Shown here one piece after another: positions 40,701 through 52,912 of a stretch of DNA of 64,000 nucleotides; the stretch's first letter is position 1; every line of letters begins with the position of its first letter. The stretch is from NCBI GenBank assembly GCA_051294375.1, contig CM119269.1, forward strand, positions 13,114,790 to 13,178,789, given 5' to 3'. This DNA comes from Paraspadella gotoi (taxonomy: Eukaryota; Chaetognatha). Under the pieces are notes generated by a model. The model saw nothing but the letters and a program-made list of their open reading frames with translations. It had not been told where the DNA came from and did not search any database. The translations under genes were made by a program, and so were the position numbers.

Positions 40701-43700
40701 AAAAGGAATAGGTTGGAGAATAAGTTAGGGATATCATTAGGGTTAATGATTTGGTCAGAGATTAGGGAGATTATTTGGATTAAAATTAAGGCACAGAATG
40801 GGATTATTAAATAAATGATTAATTTTTATACTGGTTGTGCCAATTTCACAATATTCATCTATCCATTTTTCTTGTCAATCCATCCAAACATTTTCACATC
40901 ATTTCATCCATACATCCATCAATCCATTTCTTTATCCAGGACGACTACGGATGCACAGCGTTGCATTTCACCGCGATGCGCGGCAACACAGTTGCGGCGC
41001 ACGAATTGCTGCAACACGACGCTTCGTTGGAGCTCAAGGACAAGCAAGGGATGACGCCGTTGCATCTTGCTTGCGCTCACGATTCCCAGGATGTGGCCCG
41101 GATGTTGCTCAGAAAGGGTAAGTGCGGAGAACTAAAGTTTGAACGAGCTTGCAAGCTTTGTTTTTATGTCAAAATGATATAAACCATTAACCTTTATTAT
41201 TTGACTTTGTGATAGGGAAGAAAGGTGCTCCGGGAGTTATTAAACAGGACTTGATTGAAAGCTTGCAGTGTCCTGTTATGTTATTATCTTTTATAAACGA
41301 TAAAGGCCTCTAAACCAACCATAGCCAGTTGAAATTCAGAGGCAATATTGCCATTTATTGAATGAATGAATAATTTTTACATTTATTGTACAAGAAATTT
41401 ACTTTATTTGCTGTACACTGCATAAGCAATATAATAAACTGCTTACGATGAACTTTAGGAGCCGACATCCGCAGCCTCGATGCCGAAGAGAACACGCCCC
41501 TCCACGTGGCGGCCTCTAACGGAAGTCTCAGGATCGCAGAGTTTATCCTCAACCGAGCGAGAGAGATGGATGAGGGAGATAAGATGATCAAACAGGTGAT
41601 GATGAGGCTGTTGGTGATGATGAAGATGATGGTTTTATCTAATGAAGGAGTTGATGTTGATCAAGGTGATGTAAATGATGGTAATGATGGTGATGATTGT
41701 TATAATGATGATGATGTTACTCGTGATAATGATGATATTAATAATGATGGTGATGATGATGACGAAACGCTTTTGAAATGTTTAACCTTTTGACGGTAGA
41801 ACCGATTTGAAAATCGTATTTAGTTTTGCATTTGACTGTTTTTTTTTTAGTTGTTGAAAGCGAGAGATCGAGATGGAGACACGCCCCTTCATTGCGCCGT
41901 CCTCAACAGGCATCTCAGTTTGGTGGGTGAACAAAAGAGCATCAATGGAATTTAAATAATATATTAATCAATTAAATATATATGAATAATAACAATGGCG
42001 ATACGAACCCCCATGCCGATCCTTAGGTGACTCTGTGCATCGACAACGGAGCCGATGCCAACGTCTTGAAGACAAATTGGAACACACCTCTGCATCTGGC
42101 GGCAGTTTGCGGAGATGAACAGATCGCTCAACTGCTTTTGGGTACAAATACGGAAACGGCAGACCTAGTAGTGACGGATTTCTTGATGCGACTGCTTTTT
42201 TACATTCCCATTGCTGATGAGTGAATAGAGAATCATTAATCATAATAATCAATATATGTTGTTGAAATTACAGTCCGTTGATGAGTAATTATGAACATTT
42301 TCAAATAAAGAATTAAAGATATTTTTGTTACGATCTCATTAAAATTCTGGAGTTATAAAGACAATTGTTCCTGTGGATGAAATGGATGGAGCACAATGTT
42401 TTAGCATAACGCGATTGGAACCATACTTGTCAAAAATTGTTGGGCCAAGTTTTACGGGGATTGCAACAAACATCCGTATAGTGCTTGATGTACTGTAGAT
42501 TGTGCTGCTAACCCCTCCCTTCGTCTTCTCACCCCCGCCCCCCTATCGCCCGATCTCACCCCCCGCCAGACTCCCGCGCTCGAATCGAGGCCCGTAATCA
42601 AAACCGCGAGACGCCGCTTCATCGCGCCGCCTCCTTCAATCACGTCAAGATCATGGAGTATCTCCTCGATCGAGGCGCCAAGATCGAAAGTCGGGACGAC
42701 GAGAGCTTCACTCCGCTGCTGCTGGCGGCTTACAGGTAAGGGTTAGCGAAGAGGGTGAGGGCAACGCGTACTCTTTAATAGTAATGCGATAAAAGTAACA
42801 AGAGAAAAAATAGAGAGAGAGTGAGAGATTTAGAGCAGGGCTTCTTTTTCAGTCGCAGGGATTTAATTAATTAACTCATTAGACACATTAGACAATGAAT
42901 ATAATCCACAGAGGTCACGTGGAAGCGGTCAAGCTTCTCTTGAAACGAAAGGCCAACATCAAAGCCAAAGACAAGGACGACAAGACGGCGCTTTACTGGG
43001 CAGCGGCGGAGAACAAGTACGACGTTGTTAAGGTAAGTTATCTTTCGGGTGAGATCCGAATTGTAAAGTACAAAATAAAGTGTGATCACGGTGAGAGATT
43101 ACATCCAGGTTTTGTTGGACGAACTGAAAAAGAAGAAGAAGATCGATCAACAGACGATGGTCAACGAAGGCGACAGATTTGGCAACACGGCCTTGCACGA
43201 GGCAGCATTCAACGGGTAAGGTTAAAGTTGGGAGTGAAACTTACCTCTTTACCTAAAATGATTTCGCGATGAAAGAATATCGAGAGATATTAGGCTGTTA
43301 TAATCCAGCGGAACTTGAGGCAGTTGTGATTAGCTTTGTAAATGTGTTTACGTATGAAATTTTTTTAAAAAAATCCTTATGGAAGGGAAGAGATAATTGT
43401 TATATTAGTTGTGCTAATTTCATAGTAAAATATATTCCAGATATCATAATGCAAGTTGTTGTTATTGTTGTTGTTGCTCGAACTTAGTTTCATCGAAGTG
43501 ACGAAACTTTTGCTCGACTTCGGCGCCGCCGTCGAGACGAAGAACGAAGAAGAAGAGACGCCGCTACATCTGGCGGCGAAAAAGGGAAGACTGAGGACGA
43601 TTAGAGGTGAGGCGAAAGAGAAGTAAAGGAAAAGAAAAGGAGAGAAAGAAAAAAGAAACGAATCAGAAAAGGAAAGGAATGAAATTAAGGAAAGACAAGG

Positions 43701-46700
43701 AGAGCAAAGGAAAATAAAGAAAAGTTAGGGAAAGGAATGAAAGGGATAGAAAAGAAGAAAAAACGTAAATAAAAAGGGAATAAAACGTGAAGATAAGAAA
43801 AGAATAAAGAGAGAAACCGCATCCAATGGATAAAACATGAATAAAACGTTTTTTCCAAAATTCTTTTTTTTTTCGATCCTCAGCTCTGGTTCACCAAAGA
43901 CCGAATCTCATCAGCGACGAGGACGAGAATTCCAACACGTCTCTCCATCTAGCGGCTTTGGAAGGACACCACCAGGTCGTTGGAATATTTACAATTAAGA
44001 AACTCAACTAATTTGTTTTTTTTTACAATAAATTTAAGTACTCTTTCCAATCATTAAAAAACTTACTATAAACAAACTGTGGCTACAAAAGTTTTCAAGC
44101 TTCGGGGTTAAATTGTTTTTAGCAAGATAAGTTGGTTACTGACTCTGTCTCACTCTCTTTCTCTCTTGTCTCTCTGTCTCTCTTCTTAATTTGGTCAGTG
44201 CCGCGCTCTTTCCGTATTAGACTATTATTCTTAATTCATCTTTCCTACTTTTTCATACTCCTTTCTCTCTGTCTTATTTCTCTCTCTTATTTCTCAATAA
44301 AAAAAAGTCGTGGGGCTCAAAATGATTCAATAAAAATAAACATAATAATTTTTTTGGTAAAATCAAAACAAAACCCCTTATATATAATATATAGTATAAT
44401 TTGCTTTTCCCTCTTCCTTTCAACATCTCTCATCGTCATCAGGCCGTGCGCATCCTGGTCGAAGCCGGTGCAGACATCGATGCTCGCAACATTCAACTCT
44501 GGACTCCGCTCGACTGCGCTGCAGCGAAGGGTTGGACCAAGACGGCGCGGGCGCTGCTGGATGCCGACGCGCCCGTCGATCCCACGGATAGATCCAAGGT
44601 AACGTGGGTGGTTGGATGGCTTTATTCCGTATATATGTAAGTAAAATGCTGTTTCAGATTTATAAATATCTAAAGTTAAATTATTGATTAAATTATTGAT
44701 TATTGATTAATTCGTGTTTAAAACCTGGACAATGTCAATTTTATTCGCTAAATGTTGGTCCATTGTCAATTTTTTTTTATATGCGTTTTTTTATACTACA
44801 GCCTAAAGCATTTCTATAAAACATTTAGCCGAGCGATTTTACTTTAAATTTCAGATTAGAGGAAAAACGAAATTTTTTCGCGCTTTAACAACATTTATAT
44901 ATAAAAAAAAAAAATGTTGTTAAAGCTCGAAAAAATTTCGTTTTTCCTCTAATCTATTTCAAACAAAAAACGAAAGGATTATCACAAATGTCTACTTTAA
45001 ATTTCATAAAATTCAAATTTTATTGTCGCATTTTAAATTATTTTTCATTAAACTAAAACCCAATAAATAACATCTGTTTTTTTCCTTCAACCAGACGACG
45101 CCTTTAATCCTGGCCTCACGTGAAGGTCACGTGAAGATGGTGAATCTGCTGATGTCCAAAGGCGCCTCCATCGGTCACTGCGACTCAGAGGGACGGAACT
45201 GCCTCGATATGGCCTTGGAAAACGATCACCAGTGAGTTAGGAGGGGAATTAGGAAATTATGACCTAAAAGTTCTATAATTAAAAAATCGCGAATCCGGAT
45301 TCCGGCGGATTCCATTTTCGGTTCTGATTTCATCTGCGATGGTTTATTCAATTTTAATTTTAAAAATGAGACTGTGGCGATTTTTCGATTACCCTCACCC
45401 TAACAATTGATAACTATGAGGGTGAAGGTAAAATAATTAATTATGTTGCTATTCAAAAACAGTGTTAAACAGTGTTATAGTTGTGCCTTTATTATAAACA
45501 ATAAGCGGTGAATGCAATCAGAGAATGAAACAAATGCTAGATCCTTGAAAAAAAATATTTAGATTTGATCGACATTGCCTAAATTTTGTTGTCTTCTGCT
45601 AGAAATCATTTTTAATACAACTTAAAATAGGAGGCTTGTTATATTATGCGAAAAATTATTTTGATGTGATATTAAACCTGGGATTCTGATGTTGTTTGTG
45701 ATTGTGAAATGTTTTGTTTTATAATTACGAAAAATTCAAATGAATAAATTAAAAAGAGTGTAGTCGGGCATTGCCTAGGTTCACCCCGCCTATAAGCATG
45801 ACACCTTCAGTCCTGACCCGGTGGCTCATTGAGTAAAGCTATCAGCTTATAACCATTAGGTACCGGGTTTAATCCCAACCCGGTACTTACCCTGTGGGAA
45901 GTGTGAGGACGGCCGTAAGCCGCTTTGGGGGCGTGGCTACCCCTCAAACCTGGTTCCAAGCCCAGGACCTGTTCCATGGCTATTAAAGGGGGTTATAGAA
46001 GTTATGTATAGTCATCTTTAGCCTACTTAGCGCTTTATCCACAAGAGTTCCAGAAAATCACAGTTTTCATAAATTTTTTGAATGAATATTTGCTTTCCTG
46101 GTCTGTTTGTTTCTTTAGTTTGCTGTTCAGGTTTACAAAAAAAAAAAAAACGAAATAAAAGTTATCGAAAAAAAAAACAAAGCTAAGTAAGTGTTCTCAA
46201 TTTTCAGAATCTTCAAAATACTCTCTCATATTTCCTATGCTCAAATCTATTTTAATCAACATCACCGTTTCATCGACTTTCATTTTGCTTTTCTCCGTGA
46301 CCAAAGTTCCGTTGCATTCCCGACAAATTCCTCCACAAATTTGATCCTCTTTGAAATAACGCAATGCCTCGATCGTAAACTTCTCCTCACATTCTTCTCC
46401 AGCGGGTGCATTGAATTTTCTGATTTGGATATCTTGGTCCTCAATGGTCGTATTCCAGTTCCTCCAAACTTTTCCTCCCATCTCGATGAAATATTGGTTT
46501 TTGTTTTTAGTTTTTTTCACTTGGAACTCTTCAAAGACTCTCCAATACCAGGTGCCTTTATCGAGGAAAAATAGACTAAAATCGGACAATTTTTCCCAGA
46601 ACGCCCCATTTTAAATATTAAGGTTAAGGTTTAGGTTAGGGATTAGGTCAGTGATTAAGGTTAGAGTTAAAAATTAAAGATAAGGGTTTAGGGTTAAGGT

Positions 46701-49700
46701 TTAGGATAAGGTTAAGGATTGTTTTATAAATTTAAAAATATATTTAAAAAAATAATTAAAATTAATATTAAATTCTGGGAAAAATGAATCAAAAAGGGGT
46801 ACCCTATGAAAAAAGAGCACAAAAACTGTTGGTAAGTTTAGCTTTTTTTTAAAGCGTTTTATTTCTATTTTTTAATTTTTAAACTTAATTTTAATTCTAA
46901 TATTTAATCCTAATCTATACTTATAATATATAACCTATGTATAACTAGAATTCTAATCCAAGGCCTTAACCTAATCTATAACTTAATCCTATACCTTAAC
47001 CTTTAATTTTTTTTTTACTTAAAAAATATTTCAATTCCGAATTAAGACGAAATGGGGCGGTGTGAGAAAATAAGGCCGTCAAGGCTTTGAATGCTGGATT
47101 GATTATTATTATCATTATTCATCAAAAAGTATTTACCATTTTGTTTTGCGAAGAAAATCAGTTTTGCGTAATCTGTAAACCATTTGGATAATTCACTCAG
47201 TCCGACCCAAGCTTCTTCCTCTTCGAGACATTGGTTATTCTTTTTTATTTGTTTTGAAGTTTTGCATTTATTGTTTTGGTAGCCATTCTCGTAGAAAGAC
47301 CAATTGCCGTCGATGAATCTGCTGTCGTGTTTCCAGATGCGGTGCCGAATCGGCCACCAGCCAAGATCCAATAAATCTTTAGGCGAATTTGCGTCTTGAA
47401 ACGAAATGATAAAAAAAAAAAAAAGAAAAGAAAAAAGAAAAGAAAGTAATTTTACGAGGTGTGGAAGACGATGACGCGAGCATGAAGTACTATGGGGTAT
47501 GAAATACTACCGCTCCAGTCCAGAGGTTATATTTCATTCTTTTATTCTCAGAAATTGATTGCGTGAACCAAATAAGTCTCTTTCAATTATAATTTTACAA
47601 TAATTTGACAAAAATAGTTTTTAAATTCTAAATTTACAGCATAATATTTAAATTTACTCTTTATTTTTAAAATATTTAATGTTTTTAAAACAGTTATTAA
47701 TATTTCGATTTATTAGAAAAAATTTTCAGAAAAAAGTACGTTACCGAAAATCTTCATTGGTTTTCGAGTTAACTGTTCATCTGCATTCCCTTGAATCGAG
47801 TCTTGATTTAGACCTCCTGGAGATTGATCATTATAAGGAGATGGTGAAACTTTGTCTAATGACGATTCTGTTGCAGGTCGTATTGTTTTTCCATCTAAAT
47901 TCATTTTGTTTGTTGTCGGTTCCTCTGGTGTTGATTTGTCGTTCGATGATATTTCGATCGTCGGTGGCGCTGGTGAGAATTCCTGCATTTCCAATTTGGT
48001 CGTTGGATTCGAGGTTGTCCCACTCCCACTCTCAGTCTCACTTCCATTTTCTTTTTCACTTTCACTTTTGCTCAGCGCTGACGATTCTTCGTCTTTAGTC
48101 GGAATTCGGGGAAAAGGAACTGAAAAAAATTATATAATTATTATTATTATTATTGTATAATGTATTGTATAATTGTATATATATATTATAAATATATATT
48201 TATAATGTAGAGGTAGAAGGCTTTTTTGGGGGGCTCTTTTTCTTTATGGACGGTTAGGTAACATATAAACACAATTTTTTGTAATTAAAACTGGATTAGA
48301 AGAAAAACGGTCGATCGAAATTGATGTTTTGTTGTCTTTTAATGTTAAAAAACAAGGTTTAGATAAATATGCAAAATTTCTACCCTAAGTAGTACGTACC
48401 TCTCTCCGGCGTATCCGTACATTCGACCACAAAATTTTCATTTTCTCTTTTTCTCAAAAGCGAATTTCTTAATTTTTCGTTTTCGGGACAAAAGACTTTG
48501 ACGACGATGTCGGCGGCAACGACGTCTAGAAAGACGACGAACGCCAATAATATAAGACGTCGCGACATTAAATTATGTAGAGTCTGTAGACAATCGGACG
48601 AATTTGGATTATGAGTTAAAACCGTTTAAATGTCAAATTCTCCTAAATGTTGAGATGGAATCGCAGCAAAATAATTTTTTTCTGCACAGTGAAATTCAAT
48701 GGTGATAGATTTTTAAAGTTTACCTAGGTATTAGGTATTAGTTAAGTATATTTTATTCGACTATTATAAAAATATAAGTATAAATATTTTAGTAATCTTT
48801 CCAAAAAAATTAAGACAAAGCTCTTTTTAGAAATCTACCTCCAAAAAAATATTCTTTATAATATAAACATTTTTAATCAAGTAACTGTGCTGATATTTTC
48901 ATTTAGAACTAAGTATTTATACGTGTCGTATTTTATTGCGTTTTCTCTCGATTTTTCTAAAAATCGTAATTGGACGGAAGATTTTGTTGCAGGATCGATT
49001 TTCCAATTTTCGTTTTTCCAAAATTCCGAAATAAGATAAAATGCAGAAGACTGTAACGCTTTGTGTCTACGTAAAATCTGAATATATGTATTATGTAATG
49101 AATACCGTAAAGGTAAATAGTGAACTGTATAGTTTTAAATAGAATGTAAGAGATGATTATAAGATATATGATTATATGATTATAAGAACAGGATGATAAA
49201 ACAAATGTTTTTCTACAATACATACTTGGTATAAAATTCAAACATAGGGAGAGCTGAAATAAGTCTTTATGGCTTCGCTATTGGGCAAAAGCCAAAATAA
49301 CTCGTAATTAACAAAATTGAACAATCAGTGAATAGCAAAGATATTGATTTAACATTTAACAGTTAAGAGCAATTAAAGGAATTATTAAAGGTATCAATGC
49401 GTAATATATCGTATATATACGTATATATATCGATAACAATTTCCAGATTCTAGATTAAATACGTTTGTTACTGCGATATATTAGATTAGAAATCAACATT
49501 AGAAAATATCCGTTGTTGTCGTTGTTGTTGCCACCCTCCATTTCAATTTGAGTCCTTTGCATTGGCAGGGATGTGGCCCAGGCGATCGTGATGCACCCCG
49601 ATTGGAAACAAGCCATGTACAACGAGATTCGCAACGAGCAACACGGCAAGGACACGCCCATGAGGAAACTCATTAGAAAATTTCCAGGTGAGGAGAGAAA

Positions 49701-52700
49701 AATATTTGTAACTCTGTTGATAATTGAATTTAAATAATTAGCTTTGACAGCGGCCCACGTCTCGAAAAGTGAATCGAATGGGTACTTAATACTACTTAAT
49801 TTTCGTTTTTCAACAGAGGTGGCGTTAATGGTCTTCAACAGATGTTGCTGCATCGGAAAGGGTAAAGCATCGGACTCGTCTTCTTACGAATATTCCGTCA
49901 CTTACAACTATGAGTTTTTGGAAGACTCTTACGTAGATTGGCGTCCGAATTTGGACAATTCTTCTAATCCAGGTTCGTCGATAAGGCTGGGTGATAGCGG
50001 TAATTTGTTAATCTGATACATTTACTGTTGTACTTTCAAGCCTTCCATCTTACCATATATTTAAAAGAACCTTAGTTTTATGAAATGATACATTTTTTCA
50101 TAAAGAATTCATTTTTAATTACAACCTCTGGTAATAATAAATTATAAAACAGTTTTTTTAAAAATTCAGCAATGTTTGTTTTTATTTTTGAAAAAAAAAA
50201 TTTGATTCTACAAAAAAAATCTTCTCCCTCTGTAGAGATCGTCATTAACGGAGGTAGTTAAAAACGATAAAGCATGGATTAACCAAATCTTAACCCTTAC
50301 CGTCGCTTTCATAGCTTACTAAGATTAGTATCTTTCTTGATAAACTTTAATGTTTTAATAAAATTAGTATTAGTGCTATTTTTTTTCTCGTTACGATTCA
50401 ATCTAGCTTTTTGTTAATCAATTTTATTGAGTAGTTAAGAAATACATAAATGTGATAAAAAGTTTTTAAACTTTTTGATAGATTCCTGCATGTAATAAAA
50501 CTCCCTTTGTGTCTCAAAACCTATAAATAAAACTTTGAAATCATAATAAATAATAAATAAATAAATAATAAATCGCGTTTTCGCTTTTTTTCTTAATCTG
50601 TCATCAATTTCTGCCGTTCATATTTTTTTTTAATAAGTTTTTCACTCATGCATGCCTTTTCTGCCGTCGTTCTTGCACTCGTAAATCTGCTGAGAAAAGT
50701 TTTGTTTTTTCATCCCACGAAAAATTATTGAGCTGTTTGTATACATGTTTGTAACATGCTGATTGCTGAATTGCTGAATCGCCACGTGAAAATACGAAAT
50801 GTGACTTACCAAACAAAAAAATTCGTTTTGTATGTACAAAACTTGAACTCTATCTTAGGTTTTGATGACCGAACGATGATTCGACCTTTTTCTTGCACGC
50901 GATTGAGCTAATTCTTTCGTTTGAAATTGTTCACCGTCTCAGCACTGTGTTTAATTAGTATGCGAAAGACTATGACTTTCGCCGTGAAATGTGAATGCAT
51001 ATCTGGCGTGATTCGCTTCGCAATACTTTCTCGCGTTCACAAATTACGAAGTTATGATGAGACTTGGACGGAATCATAAATTGTTGTCTGTTATGATTTC
51101 AGACGATGTCTACGACGAGAACGGTTGTTTACGATCTGAGACCAAAAGCGGAAAAAGCATTGTACCTTACACCAAAGACGAAAATATCCTAAAAAAGAAC
51201 AATCCCTTGATTATAATGGTATTGTAACAAACTATTTGACGATTTGTTGTGTAATTAATAGGTATGTATTCCGAGTATTAAAATAACATTTCTTTTCTTA
51301 AGGTAAAAACTCGACGCGAAGAATTATTGCGTCATCCACTCGTCTCATCTCTACTCACTCACAAATGGAAGGTGATGTCACACTCACACTTTCAAACTTT
51401 CATTATCACACTGTACTCGTTTATATCAATTGCTTGTTGTACCTCTGTAATATGACTTTTTAAAAATCCGCTTTTGCTAGCTTCCGTCTTACTCGTCTAA
51501 AATCGCAATAAATTTTTATACGAATATATGTAATTAAATTTTACCAATCCAACTTTCACCAGACTTTCGGCCGCTACATTTACTACATTACGGTTCTCTT
51601 TTTCTTCCTCTACGTCGTGATGTTGACCGTCTACATGTTCGGTGGCACGCCGCCCTATACGCTGTAAGGAAAATTTTAGTTTATTATTTTTAAATCGACA
51701 ATATTTCTCGTAGGAATTTTTTATACGTAGTAAGTCAGGATAAAAACTAGTCAGTACAAATTCACAGAATGTCAGGTTAAATTGCCGAGTACTACTTTAT
51801 AGAATGTCAGGATGAATTGCCCTGTTCAAATATACAGTATGTCAGTACGAATAAACAGTACTATGTCAGGGTTCATTTTCTTTTTATAATCGGCAGGCGA
51901 AAGTGTTGGAATGCTACCGGGATCGAATATTTTGACGACAATCTGACTTGCTGGGATCTCTGCACCGCGATGAAAAATTCCTGTCCCGACGACACGAACC
52001 GATTGCTCGATTTCCACAACGGCGCGGGTGAGAGGGAGACAGAGTGAGAGGGAGAGGAAGAGAAGAAGAGAGTGTGAGGGAGAGGGAGACAGAGTGAGAG
52101 AGAGAGGAAGAGAAGAAGAGAGAGGGAGACAGAGTGAGAGTGAAAAGGAGATGGAAAGCAAGAAGATAGATTTGATTAAAATTATTTTTGGCAAAACACA
52201 TAAATTTAAAAGATACACTGACGATATGAATAACAAATAAATATACATAAGTTAAATGAACAAGTAAATCACGAACCAATCGAAGTCGCCAGTGATTGTT
52301 CACAATTTTTAACTTTTTCATCTTTTTTTTTCAACCTCTAAAAAGTTATTTTCCTTACGTTAGTAGATTTAGTGAAAAGTAAATAAAAACTTTTCACCAA
52401 ATTAATTTAAATCTTAAACTTTTCATTTCATTTCACGCAGGCATCACGCGCTACGTAGTTCTCGTTCTCTCCATCATCAATTTGGGGCGCGAACTGTTTC
52501 AGTTGTTCTTTCGCGGGAAAAGTTATTTTACCTTTGAGAATCTATTCGAAGTAAGCGACACACCTTTGTCCGCTCATCTGTCCGTCTGTCTCTTTTTGAC
52601 ATCTCTCACTCTCCCTCTCAGGTCTTCGCTTACTGTTCCTCGCTTCTCCTCGTCTTAGATTTCAATTCCTGTTCAATGGAAACTGGATTCAGATGCGTGA

Positions 52701-52867
52701 GTAGAGTTAATCAAGTTTCAATGCTAAATAATCACCAACGAAATGTCAGTCGGGATTATCATCATTATCCGTATCATCGTCATCATTATCACAATCATGC
52801 TCACCTTCATAATCATCATCATCACCGTCAACAGTAACAATTCAATCTTTCCTACTCAGTACTCACC

Positions 52868-52912
<45 letters not shown>

